43,370 nucleotides of DNA from contig MPUH01000605.1 of assembly GCA_001970955.1 (NCBI GenBank), positions 1-43,370 of the forward strand, given 5' to 3'. Of this stretch, positions 30,848 through 39,944 are shown in pieces. The translations under genes and the position numbers were made by a program. A model generated the notes under the pieces. The model did not search any database, was not told where the DNA came from, and saw only the letters and a list, made by a program, of their open reading frames with translations. Source of the DNA: Stentor coeruleus. Lineage: Eukaryota; Ciliophora; Heterotrichea; Heterotrichida; Stentoridae. The first letter of the stretch is position 1. Every line of letters starts with the position of its first letter.

Positions 30848-31453
30848 ATGGAAAACTATTTTTTAAAGAGAAAAGGCGCTTTTCTAAAACAGAAAGCAAG
30901 CTTCAACAACTATTCCTCAAAGAGTCGTAGTGGGAAGGATGATGATCTTACTAGTAGGTCGAAATTCGAAGGTTCAGATTCTGAGTTTTTTGAAAGCGGA
31001 ATAGTATCTAGAGCACAGTCGCCTTCAATACCTCAAATATCAGAGCCTTCTGAAATAGAGTCTATCTTAGACTTGAGTAGTGTAGCAGAATCTGATGATT
31101 TTTTAGAAATTACTTTAGGTAGTGAACTTATGTTGACTGATAAAATATTAACTTGTTCATCAAGTATGATCCAAGAAGCTGAGTCGACAATGGTTCCAGG
31201 TCATCATAAATACAAGCTTTCAAACTTCTTGCCTGAAATTGAATGTGTTGAAACAACACTTTATTGCAATTACTGCAAAACTTATGTCCAAAGTAAGCTT
31301 GAAATCATATCCGACACCCTGCAAGGTAAGTTCTGTAAGGTTTTTTTGGAAGTGTTTTCATTCTGTAATATGCCGAAATGGGCTGCAAGGAATAGTGTAC
31401 ATATATGCTCAATATGTTTAAACGTATTAGCTAAGGTTAGAGTAAGTGAATAA
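30848..31453 (+). CDS. LITAF-like zinc-binding protein (copy 2)
   Basis: 201 residues from the first ATG (30848, MENYFLKRKGAFLK); the frame is open upstream but only from a TTG. Residues 1-120 are Ser/Glu-rich and disordered. The C-terminus has CxxC at 140-143 (LYCNYCKTYVQSKLEI), a hydrophobic stretch (KFCKVFLEVFSFC, Cys 173) and a closing CxxC at 187-190 in VHICSICLNVL. This V-x-x-C-x-x-C..L ending and the leading C-x-x-C-K-x-x-V-x-[ST]-K fit the LITAF domain better than copy 1 does. LITAF proteins sit on late endosomal membranes. The stop is 1 base away from the stop of the convergent TPR gene. Confidence 0.6.
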   Translation: MENYFLKRKGAFLKQKASFNNYSSKSRSGKDDDLTSRSKFEGSDSEFFESGIVSRAQSPSIPQISEPSEIESILDLSSVAESDDFLEITLGSELMLTDKILTCSSSMIQEAESTMVPGHHKYKLSNFLPEIECVETTLYCNYCKTYVQSKLEIISDTLQGKFCKVFLEVFSFCNMPKWAARNSVHICSICLNVLAKVRVSE

Positions 31454-31454
31454 A

Positions 31455-33569
31455 TTATTTTTTTGATTTTTTGCCTTTTTTTTTCCCTTTGCCTTTCTTT
31501 TTTCCTTTCGGAAAAGGGTCTACAAGCTGTTTGCTCCAAAGGACCTGGAACTCAGGGTTGGATAGCATGGATTCACGTTTAATTCTCTCAATGTTTTGTC
31601 TAACAGTCAAGGTCCGTGTATGATGCGGACCTAGCAAAGCATCAAAAATCGCCCCAGCTAATTCAAAGTATATATATGCTTCTTGAAATCTACCAAGTTC
31701 ATTAAAACAAACCCCAATATTGTTATATACTGTAGCTGTATCAATAGTATTACCTCCTAATGTTCTTTCACGTATTTTTTTAGCCATAAGATAGCATCGA
31801 AGGGATAAGTCACTATGTTCAGAATGATGAAGAACAGAACCTAAGCCACAATAAACAAGTGCTCGGTCAGGGTGATTAAAAGCTAAACGGTCTGAAATTA
31901 GTTTTGTGCTAACATATTGAGCTAAAGCCAGGCCATCTTTTTCACAAGATTCATAAATTGCCCCTCGAGTTAGTTCAAAAAATAAATCTATTTCTGCTTT
32001 AAGGGTTTCGATTTTTTCTAACTTAAGCCATTTGGATTTTGCGTTATCCAGACTGACCAGAGCCATGGAAAAATTGCAGTTGTTTTGGAAAACTATAGCG
32101 GACTCAATAAGAGTATTTATTTCTTTAGGACTTGCTGGGGGTAGGAAAATCTCACGAATTAGATATGGCTGGATGCCTGGGTTACATAAAGTTTTTTTGA
32201 CTGTGTCCGGGTAAAGATTCGAAGTGTTACGAAGAGGGAGGAATTTTTCTGAACGTGTGACTTCAGGAAGTTTAGGCAAGAAACTCCCTGGCATTGGGGC
32301 AAATTTCAGCCTATCAGCAGCAGTTTCTTCTTTTTTTCCTGACCTATTTTGTCTTTGTGGAGCTAATCTTTTGTCTGCTTTAGGATCAGGTGGTAATGGC
32401 AATGGGAATAATTTTGGTGGTAAAACATAAGGCGGAGGGTTTTCAGGGACATTTTTCTGCATAGGGGGAACATTAGGTACTCTATCATCATCCAAAATCT
32501 TAACAACTTCATCAATAGTTGGTATTATCGGAGCTACCTTTATAACTTCCAACAAATCTCTATCATCTCTTAACCCTTTCTGGGAAATTATAACTTTATT
32601 CTCATAATTTGCTAATATTTGATCATGATCTTCAACCGAACTAAACGAAGCATCACTATAATTTTCCTCTCCATATTGAATATTACATCCAGGGCCATAA
32701 TCAAACTCTTCAGTCAATTTTAGCTTATCTGCAAACATAACCCTAACTTTTTCAGTTAAATCTTGAACATCTTTTATACAATCTAAAGCAATCCTACTCA
32801 ACATCAACAAAAGATGATAAAGTTTAAGTTCAGGTTCGCCTATGATTTGATCTAGAGGCAAAAGTTCAAAAAAATTATTATCAGTCTCATAACATTTGAT
32901 TACAATAGAATTGTCGTAGAAAAGCTGCTCCTCACGATCTTTGGGTGGGACGGTTGCTTTCATAAAATCAGCAAAGGTTTCTATGTTTAAAAGATGAGGA
33001 ATGATGTTACTGTTTCTACAATAACGGAGAAAATTACGTGCGGATATACCAAGATTTTTTTGTTTGATTTGTTTAAAGCCGACTGTGCGTCGGCGATTTT
33101 GGATATTATGAGTGTTGTAAACTTGGAGGATTTGAAAACAGGCATGATGATAATTGTCTAGAATTCTTATAACTTTTTCTGTAAAAATAGACTTTGTAGT
33201 CTCATCTTGTCTTGGCAAGTTTGTCTGAGAAGTTCCTGCCATTGGGTCAACTAAAATTTGAGTTAACATTTGCTCAACTGGGGATAGTTCTTCTGGAAAT
33301 AACACCCGGGCCAATAAAGTTATGGCAAAAAAAAACCTTGATTTATTTAAATTCGGCTTATCTCCTGCAGCTTGGGTGAAAATACTTGAGATTGTTGTAA
33401 GAGTACAAACATTTGAGACTACTCTTTTTTCTATTGATAAAATTATGAAGTCGTAAAGAGTCATTTTGTTTGAAATGCTGCAGTGAGATCTGAAAACTTG
33501 TTCCAAACGTGCCTCTTCATTGCTTTTTAATGTTAATGAGTAATAACTTGTGTTCTGTGTTTCTTCCAT
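31455..33569 (-). CDS. TPR protein with proline-rich centre and lysine-rich tail
   Basis: 704 residues. Residues 1-260 form a helical domain of unknown family; one segment (LNKSRFFFAITLLARVLFPE) recalls EF-hand-like or p25-alpha-like helices seen in ciliary proteins. Residues about 370-450 are proline-rich (PENPPPYVLPPKLFPLPLPP). Residues about 490-665 contain TPR/Kinesin-light-chain-like repeats (HPDRALVYCGLGSVLHHSE; TATVYNNIGVCFNELGRFQE; GPHHTRTLTVRQNIERI). The C-terminus is a lysine/glycine tail (KGKKKGKGKKKGKKSKK). Such tails often bind tubulin or nucleic acid; an axonemal or cortical role is possible but unproved. Confidence 0.75.
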   Translation of the reverse strand: MEETQNTSYYSLTLKSNEEARLEQVFRSHCSISNKMTLYDFIILSIEKRVVSNVCTLTTISSIFTQAAGDKPNLNKSRFFFAITLLARVLFPEELSPVEQMLTQILVDPMAGTSQTNLPRQDETTKSIFTEKVIRILDNYHHACFQILQVYNTHNIQNRRRTVGFKQIKQKNLGISARNFLRYCRNSNIIPHLLNIETFADFMKATVPPKDREEQLFYDNSIVIKCYETDNNFFELLPLDQIIGEPELKLYHLLLMLSRIALDCIKDVQDLTEKVRVMFADKLKLTEEFDYGPGCNIQYGEENYSDASFSSVEDHDQILANYENKVIISQKGLRDDRDLLEVIKVAPIIPTIDEVVKILDDDRVPNVPPMQKNVPENPPPYVLPPKLFPLPLPPDPKADKRLAPQRQNRSGKKEETAADRLKFAPMPGSFLPKLPEVTRSEKFLPLRNTSNLYPDTVKKTLCNPGIQPYLIREIFLPPASPKEINTLIESAIVFQNNCNFSMALVSLDNAKSKWLKLEKIETLKAEIDLFFELTRGAIYESCEKDGLALAQYVSTKLISDRLAFNHPDRALVYCGLGSVLHHSEHSDLSLRCYLMAKKIRERTLGGNTIDTATVYNNIGVCFNELGRFQEAYIYFELAGAIFDALLGPHHTRTLTVRQNIERIKRESMLSNPEFQVLWSKQLVDPFPKGKKKGKGKKKGKKSKK

Positions 33570-34085
33570 TTATTTGAAAAAAAATTCTAAAGTTTATTTT
33601 GAGGGATGGAAAACAGTTGGATTGAAAGATTTTGAAAATTGGAATGGTGTTAAGAGGTTATTGGGATTGTAGGAATTTTATTATGAGGATTTGCTAAGGG
33701 TTTGGCTTAGGAAAATTTTATAAAGTTCGCTAGAATAACAAGAAGGGTTAAATAAAACTGAAAGAAATGTTATAAATAGAGTAATGCTTATGTATTTACA
33801 AAAAAATATTAAACTGTAATTAAAGCTGAATTTAGAATCATAAATAGTTGATTATCGATTTTAGCATGGCTCTATTTTAATGATGCTCAAAAAAGTATAA
33901 TATATAAACCTTGACTATTACATTCCAGTTCATTGCGACCTTCAAAAAACACACAAAAAAAAAATCCTCTAAACTTTAGAAATCTTTATTTCATAATACA
34001 TATTTCATTCATTTAGACAATGTAAATTTAACGTGGATTTCATTAATGCTTTAACTTCACCTAATATAGTTTAAGATATAAGTCA
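33570..34085. other. Intergenic between divergent genes; nothing recognised
   Basis: 516 bases between the starts of the TPR gene (minus) and WD40 gene (plus), so a shared promoter region. The part next to the WD40 gene is C/A/T-rich. No defined motif seen. Confidence 0.4.
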
Positions 34086-35705
34086 ATGGAGTTAGAATTC
34101 ACAAGCCAAGTAACGAAAATCCTTGATGCATACTGCATTCCAATATCCAACATAACTCTAAAATCCCTATCAGGCCTAGCCTCAGAATCAGCGGACTTTA
34201 AAAGTTTCTGCCAAAACAGGAAGCTCTGGAAAATTGAGTTAACTGACCGAATCAATCAAATCAACAAATCAGTCAACAACATAATAACTCAAACTTCATC
34301 ATTAATCCAAAACCTTAAGACATATAGTGCTCAAGTAATAACAAAACTCAAAAACCTAAAAAACTCTTATACTTTAATCCTCATGCATGTAACTTTAATA
34401 GACAGCAGCCCTGATAGTTTCTTACCTGGTTGCTACAACATCTATAAATCTTTGCTTGATATTGAGAACTGGAGAGATCCTAATAGCTTTTTGAAAAAAA
34501 GCATAACAAAACATATAAAAACTTTCCAACACATACCAAATTTCTCAACAGTTACTGAAATTAAAGAGTATTTACAAAAAAATTATAATTTACTTTTAGA
34601 AGGACATACAAGGTCAATATCAACTCTTGCCCTTACAACTGATAGTAAATATTTGGTCACAGGGTCATGGGATAACACTGTGCGCTTATGGAACCTAATA
34701 AAAAATAAGCAAAAAGCTATTTTTTATGGACATAAAGATGCGGTTAGTAGTGTTTCGATATCAAATGATAATACAATAGTCGCATCAGGATCATGGGACA
34801 AATCAATTCGCATATGGTCTTTGATAACTAAAAAAGAAATCTCGGTGCTAAAAGGACATACTGGCTGGGTGAACAGTGTTCAAATAACAACTGATAAGAA
34901 TTTTGTGGTTTCAGGCTCAGCTGATTTTTATGTTATTGTGTGGAATGTAAAGGAAAAAGTTCAAGAAATAGTATTTAAAGGACACAAAGGTGCAGTGTGT
35001 GGCGTGTTTGTAACACAAGATTGTAATTCGATAATCTCTGCTTCTTTTGATAACACTTTACGAGTCTGGAACCTTGGTAAGAGAATTGAAGACAGTGTTT
35101 TAACTGGTCATACTTCTCATGTATTATGCATTGCCGTAACTTCTGATAGTAAATATGCGATTTCTGGTTCTGATGATAAAAGCGCTAAAATCTGGAACTT
35201 AGAGCTAAAAAGTTTAGAAGCTTCATTATTAGGACATTCAAGTAGAGTTAGCTGTGTTACTGTTTGTCCTAATAATCGAAATGTATTAACTGGTTCTGAT
35301 GATAATAAAATTATTTTATGGAATTTACATACAAAACAGCCTGAGTATGTATTTTCTGAGCTTTCAAATTGGGTTAAAAGTTTATGTGTCAACAAAATGG
35401 GCAGTCTTATGATAAGCGGATCTACAGATAATTCTTTTAGGATATGGAGTTTAGTTGATAGAAAACTTGAAAGAGTATCTGAAGGACATACTTCTGAGGT
35501 TTGCAAAATACTTATAGATAATGAAAGTAGACTTGTGTTTTCTGCAGGAAATGATAAAAGCATGAGAATGTGGAATTTATTGGAAAAAAGGCAGCTGAAA
35601 TGCTTTGTTGGTCATACAGCTCCAGTGACAAGTATTAAGGTGAGCAAAAATAAGAAATATGTTGTTTCTGCTGATGGAAATTTCGCTAGAATATGGATAA
35701 TTTAA
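34086..35705 (+). CDS. WD40-repeat protein, nine repeats
   Basis: 539 residues from ATG 34086 to TAA. Residues 1-165 form a helical N-terminal region of unknown family (coiled-coil-like around 50-100). From about residue 170 to the end there are nine regular WD40 repeats of 42 residues, each with a GH and a terminal W-N/S-L: first LLLEGHTRSISTLALTTDSK ... SWDNTVRLWNL, last KCFVGHTAPVTSIKVS ... NFARIWII. The seventh repeat has lost its GH (SELSNWVKSLCV). Nine repeats exceed one seven-bladed propeller, so either a larger or two-part fold. The protein is a scaffold; partners unknown. It is convergent with the phosphofructokinase gene, 15 bases apart. Confidence 0.9.
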   Translation: MELEFTSQVTKILDAYCIPISNITLKSLSGLASESADFKSFCQNRKLWKIELTDRINQINKSVNNIITQTSSLIQNLKTYSAQVITKLKNLKNSYTLILMHVTLIDSSPDSFLPGCYNIYKSLLDIENWRDPNSFLKKSITKHIKTFQHIPNFSTVTEIKEYLQKNYNLLLEGHTRSISTLALTTDSKYLVTGSWDNTVRLWNLIKNKQKAIFYGHKDAVSSVSISNDNTIVASGSWDKSIRIWSLITKKEISVLKGHTGWVNSVQITTDKNFVVSGSADFYVIVWNVKEKVQEIVFKGHKGAVCGVFVTQDCNSIISASFDNTLRVWNLGKRIEDSVLTGHTSHVLCIAVTSDSKYAISGSDDKSAKIWNLELKSLEASLLGHSSRVSCVTVCPNNRNVLTGSDDNKIILWNLHTKQPEYVFSELSNWVKSLCVNKMGSLMISGSTDNSFRIWSLVDRKLERVSEGHTSEVCKILIDNESRLVFSAGNDKSMRMWNLLEKRQLKCFVGHTAPVTSIKVSKNKKYVVSADGNFARIWII

Positions 35706-35720
35706 GGAACTAATCATCTA

Positions 35721-37283
35721 TTAAGCTAAGCTTTTAAAACCAGGTTGCCCAGTTGAAGCCATAAGTCTCCACCACATCATATTGTTGTCAACATCAACTT
35801 TTCTCTGTCCAGGATTAGATCCTTTTCCTTCATTTATACTAGTCATAAGTTCAACTGGTATATAAACTATTTGACTTGCTACAGTGCCAACTGAAAACCC
35901 AGTAAATCCAGCAAAAGCTCCATGGACAGCAGCTTGCGCTAACATCGTGCATAATTTCCTATCAGCTGAATTCGCAGCAACACTTCTTATCATATAAGTA
36001 GGGTCAATATATTTCAAAGTGATATCAATTCCTTCTGTTTTGCAATACTTAACAATCCCATCTTTTAGATGTTTTCCTATATCATAAAGAATAGGATTCC
36101 CTGAAGCATCTTTGCCAGCGTTTTTTAAATTTTCATCCCTACATCCAGTTGCCGCACCTTCAGCTACTACAACTACTGCATGACCTTTTGATTTAAGTCT
36201 GTTAGTAATATATGAATAAACACCATTTGGACCACCGAGTTCATATTCGCTTTCAGGAATCAGACACAAGTTTACATTTCTATTGGCAATTGCTGAATGC
36301 AAAGCTATGAATCCACTATTACGACCCATAAGTTTGACAAGTCCTACGCCAAATTCAACACTATTAGCTTCAACATCAGCTGAATCAATAGCTCTTTGTG
36401 CTTCTTCTACAGCTGTATCAAAACCAAAGGATTTATCAATAATTGGAATATCGTTGTCTATTGTTTTCGGTACTCCTACTACAGCAGCGAAATGACCTTT
36501 ACTCCCTAGTTCGTTTACCAGAGATGTTATGCCACGATGAGTTCCATCACCTCCAATAATAAAGATTTGATTGAAACCATGTGACATAATTGAATGCGTT
36601 ATTTTTTCTTTGTCCCAACCACCACGTGAAGACCGTAAGATTGTTCCACCCTTAGTATGGATATCAATAACTTTGCCTGGCTCGAATTTTATAATAGATC
36701 CAGGTGTATAGAAGCCTTTATACCCATCTTTGATACCATAGATCTCTGTAACTCCATAGTTGTAATAAAGACTCATAACAATTTCCCTAATTACCACATT
36801 AAGCCCTGGACATAAACCACCACATGTTACTATGCAAGCTTTAACTTCTGAAGGATGCATAACAATTTCTTTACGTGGGCATCCTTTTACTAAATACACA
36901 GACTTTCCTTGTAAGAAATCATTTGAAAATGCTGAATTAGCATTAATATACCCACCAATTCTTGAAAAAATTGATTCAGGCATAAAACATTGACCTGAGT
37001 TTACATCATCTTTAAGCCCACTTCCTAACATTGGGTTGACAAAGATTTTGTTTTGGCTTGTCATAAGTAATTTTGGAGCCAACAAACCAATATCTTGATC
37101 TGACATAATTGACTTATGCTCAAGAAGGTCAAGACTCGCCATACGTCTAGGAAGGCTGAGAATGCTTTTCCTTGGGGTCATGAGGACTATCCTTTCATGC
37201 TCTTTCTGTTTTCTTAACAGAAAAATTGTCCCAAGAGTCAAAGTGCCCAGAATGCATATTTGGATCCACTTTTCGTTGTCCAT
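35721..37283 (-). CDS. Phosphofructokinase, plant-type (group III), with N-terminal membrane anchor
   Basis: 520 residues. Core motifs: CGGLCPGLNVVIREIV (about 154-169), GGDGT 244-248, PKTIDND 272-278, MGRNSGF 319-325, and PTYMIRS near 428. The enzyme phosphorylates fructose 6-phosphate to the 1,6-bisphosphate. Glycine in GGDG (in place of the second Asp of GGDD) with Lys in PKTIDND is the combination found in plant-type ATP-dependent PFKs, so ATP is the likely donor, although PPi use cannot be excluded from sequence alone. Residues 6-24 (WIQICILGTLTLGTIFLLR) are a hydrophobic helix after a short charged start, followed by RKQKEHER, so the protein may be membrane-anchored. Canonical PFKs are soluble, so this is odd. 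The WD40 gene is tail-to-tail with it. Confidence 0.92.
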   Translation of the reverse strand: MDNEKWIQICILGTLTLGTIFLLRKQKEHERIVLMTPRKSILSLPRRMASLDLLEHKSIMSDQDIGLLAPKLLMTSQNKIFVNPMLGSGLKDDVNSGQCFMPESIFSRIGGYINANSAFSNDFLQGKSVYLVKGCPRKEIVMHPSEVKACIVTCGGLCPGLNVVIREIVMSLYYNYGVTEIYGIKDGYKGFYTPGSIIKFEPGKVIDIHTKGGTILRSSRGGWDKEKITHSIMSHGFNQIFIIGGDGTHRGITSLVNELGSKGHFAAVVGVPKTIDNDIPIIDKSFGFDTAVEEAQRAIDSADVEANSVEFGVGLVKLMGRNSGFIALHSAIANRNVNLCLIPESEYELGGPNGVYSYITNRLKSKGHAVVVVAEGAATGCRDENLKNAGKDASGNPILYDIGKHLKDGIVKYCKTEGIDITLKYIDPTYMIRSVAANSADRKLCTMLAQAAVHGAFAGFTGFSVGTVASQIVYIPVELMTSINEGKGSNPGQRKVDVDNNMMWWRLMASTGQPGFKSLA

Positions 37284-37383
37284 TTATAAGCCGATAGAAT
37301 CATAACTAGTTATTATGCCAATCTAAATATCCAGAATATTATTATCATATTTTATAAGTATTATATATTACTTTGATATTTTG

Positions 37384-37560
37384 ATTTGACTGAAATTTTT
37401 AGCTTGATTTATTTTAAATTATATCTAAAATATAGGCTTCTGATTAAGATTTTATTTTACTAATTAATCGANATTTGACTGAAATTTTTAGCTTGGTTTA
37501 TTTTAAATTATATCTAAAATATAGGCTTCTGATTAAGATTTTATTTTACTAATTAATCGA
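37384..37560. repeat. Assembly-scar duplication around N at 37472 (88 nt x 2, one mismatch)
   Basis: 37384-37471 and 37473-37560 match except for one base (A/G in AGCTTGATTT versus AGCTTGGTTT). It includes the 3' end and stop of the MORN gene. Confidence 0.87.
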
Positions 37561-38683
37561 AATCTCAAGAAATTTACCCTCCTGCCATATCCCTTNAAAT
37601 CTCAAGAAATTTCCCCTCCTGCCATATCCCTTCACTTTTTAGGCCATTTGGTAGGGTTTGTATTCCTTTACCGTGCTGTTTATTATCAGCCCATTCCCCT
37701 TCGTATTTTTTCCCATCAGGCCAAACGAAGACCCCTAAGCCATGCTTTTTATCGTTTTTGAACTCTCCTTCGTATTTTCTCCCATCTTCATAAGAAAACA
37801 CCCCTCTACCCTCTTTTTTACCATCAATCCAGTCACCTGTATATGTGCTTTTGTCCCTCCAGACATAAGTTCCATTACCACAGTACTTGTTGTCTTTGAA
37901 GTCTCCGATATAAGAAGTCCCATCAGCCCATTCGTATTTCCCTCCACCGTGTTTTTTACCTAAAATAAACTGGCCTTCGAATTTCGACCCATCTGGCCAT
38001 TTTTCCACACCAAATCCATGTTGTTTATCATCTTTCCAATCTCCTTCATAGGTAGAATTATCTTTATAATAGTAAACTCCTTTGCCATTAGCTTTATCAT
38101 TTTCCCACTCACCTTCATAAACTCCTCCATCTGCATTAATCAACCTTCCTCTACCACAAGCCTTACCATTATGCCAAAATCCTTCATATTTTGACCCATC
38201 TTTCCATAAAAAAATCCCATATCCATGATGTTGATTCAAAGCATTAATATCCCCTTTATAAATCCCATTACTTTCATGTACAGGCCTTGTACCAACAGAA
38301 AGTTCACCTCTTGTATCCCCACAATTAAAAGATCCAAGTTTTTTCTCCATCTTCTCAACAAAAGAATTGGTTAATGTATTACTTTCTTCATCTTTTGCTG
38401 AGGAGGATTTTTTATAAAAATTAACTTTCTTTTCACCACTCTGCATATCGAAATGCATTATAATTGACTTTGTCCTAGATATTTCTTTAATTCTTCGTCT
38501 GTCAATATACCCTCTTATAATATCTTGAAGTTTCATGAGGTCTCCAAGTGATATTTCAGGAGGTTTACCACTCACAGAAGGTGTTATAGTGCCTGAAGGT
38601 TCGGGCTTTTCTGATTTTTCTTCGTGGATGATCTGGTTAGTATCTACAGTCGAACTTTTTATACATGAACAAGCTTTTCCCAT
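37549..38683 (-). CDS. Acylated MORN-repeat protein with IQ motif
   Basis: After removing the 37-base scar duplication (37560-37596) the frame is 365 residues ending ...GKFLEISIN at TAG 37549; with the scar it seems to end in unrelated residues. The N-terminus MGKACSCIKSS has Gly2, Ser6 and Cys5/Cys7, a strong dual myristoylation/palmitoylation signal. An IQ-like motif is at about 51-66 (KLQDIIRGYIDRRRIKE). From about residue 140 to the end there are nine to ten MORN repeats of 23 residues, for example YEGFWHNGKACGRGRLINAD and YEGEWENDKANGKGVYYYKD. MORN proteins act at membranes and the cortex or in ciliary structures. Likely a plasma-membrane- or cortex-attached scaffold (inference). Confidence 0.9.
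37560..37632. repeat. Assembly-scar duplication around N at 37596 (36 nt x 2, one mismatch)
   Basis: 37560-37595 and 37597-37632 match apart from one A/C difference (silent in the MORN frame, GGT/GGG). It abuts the previous scar, so this locus has two unmerged overlaps in a row. Confidence 0.87.
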
Positions 38684-39038
38684 ATCAAAAGTTTAAATTT
38701 TATTAGTTATTGTAGGACTTACTGAAAAAATAAGAATATTTTTTTAAGTGATTTATTTTTTGGATCATTTTATTAGTATTTTCCTTTTTAGTTTAGTATT
38801 TTTAGTATTAGTTTATAGATTTTATGTTTAATAACAGTTTTATTGAATTTTTTGTGTGGAATCGTATAAAGTTGTAAGTGCATATTCTAATAGCAAGTGC
38901 TTTGTTTTAAATTACTACAAAAAAAACTATGTTTTTTTTATGCTAGCCTACTTTGATAAGTTTTATGATTAAACTCAATTATTCANCTATGTTTTTTTTA
39001 TGCTAGCCTACTTTGATAAGTTTTATGATTAAACTCAA
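38684..39038. other. Intergenic; holds most of an assembly-scar duplication
   Basis: 355 AT-rich bases between the starts/ends of two minus-strand genes. The only structure is the duplication around the N at 38986. Confidence 0.4.
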
Positions 39039-39045
39039 TTATTCA
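38927..39045. repeat. Assembly-scar duplication around N at 38986 (59 nt x 2)
   Basis: 38927-38985 and 38987-39045 are identical. The second copy overlaps the last 7 bases of the CFAP99-like gene, so the stop codon is not in doubt. Confidence 0.88.
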
Positions 39046-39791
39046 TTACTATATTTTTTCAAAGTTTGTTCTTTAACTTTATTCCTACGTTCTTCATTTG
39101 CCTCAGCTACTTGTTGAAGTGAATTTTTATATATAACATCCTGAACAGGATTTACAACAACTTTTCTTTCTAAAACCAAATATTTTGGAAGTTTTCTTGG
39201 TTTAGGCTTGGTAAGATTGAAAGGTTTTGGTATTGTGAACTTTTTTTCCTTAACAATTTCTTCTTCTTTTATAATAGTCCCATGACCTGTTGCTTTATTG
39301 CTTAGATAATCAAGTAAATCAGCTAACTCAAGGCTTTTTGAACCATTTTTGGTTATAATGTTTTCAACGAATTCAAAATCATAGATTTCGCACCAGGAAT
39401 CACAAACATGCTCACGAAGCATTTCTTCATTTAAAAGGAACTGAAGCAAAACATGCATTTTTAGTGGCTCTTGAGTATCGATGATTTTCCTAAAATGCTT
39501 TACACCAAGCTCATCCAAGCGGAAACTTACTATATAAGCTATGATCATGAAAGGAAATGAATCGTTACTGTTAGTCGATGTAGCGTTAACTTTAAATATT
39601 GCCCTGTTTAAACGCTTTAAGAAATCTCGGTAACGGTTTACGCCATAGAAAATTTGTTGCATAAACATCTTCTCGTTGGGGTCATCTGTAGACTTGTAGT
39701 TGTTTTGAAAGTGTGTATCAGGACTATCAGTAATTGGATTATATGATGTTAATAACTCAATGGATTTAGGTACTAAATCAGCCCAACTCAT
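39039..39791 (-). CDS. CFAP99-like cilia- and flagella-associated protein
   Basis: 250 residues. The N-terminal 165 residues are helical, with a block FRLDELGVKHFRKIID ... KMHVLLQFLLNEEML ... CDSWCEIYD that follows the order seen in CFAP99. A linker then leads to PKPFNLTKPKPRKLPK at about 193-208, resembling the FNLT-x-PKPR segment that I associate with CFAP99. The C-terminus is a charged helix (NEERRNKVKEQTLKKY). CFAP99 is a ciliary axoneme protein. Metazoan versions continue with a long charged tail that is short here. The start is ATG 39791. It is head-to-head with the next gene, with 153 bases between start codons, so the two may share a promoter. Confidence 0.65.
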   Translation of the reverse strand: MSWADLVPKSIELLTSYNPITDSPDTHFQNNYKSTDDPNEKMFMQQIFYGVNRYRDFLKRLNRAIFKVNATSTNSNDSFPFMIIAYIVSFRLDELGVKHFRKIIDTQEPLKMHVLLQFLLNEEMLREHVCDSWCEIYDFEFVENIITKNGSKSLELADLLDYLSNKATGHGTIIKEEEIVKEKKFTIPKPFNLTKPKPRKLPKYLVLERKVVVNPVQDVIYKNSLQQVAEANEERRNKVKEQTLKKYSNE

Positions 39792-39944
39792 TTTTATATG
39801 AAACTATTTCATAAGCAGATAAGAGGACATCAAAAGATAGTTATCAATCAAATAATACTTCAGTAGACATATTAGAGTATTTTATCTTCATAATGATTGT
39901 CTTATTATATAGACAAAAAAAATTGTGTCTTTTATAGTTATATT

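Noticed and set aside
32032-32430. Two plus-strand frames inside the TPR gene
   Set aside because: Antisense shadows of a well-supported coding region.
35117-35563. 148-codon minus-strand frame inside the WD40 gene
   Set aside because: A shadow produced by the regular WD40 repeat codons on the other strand.
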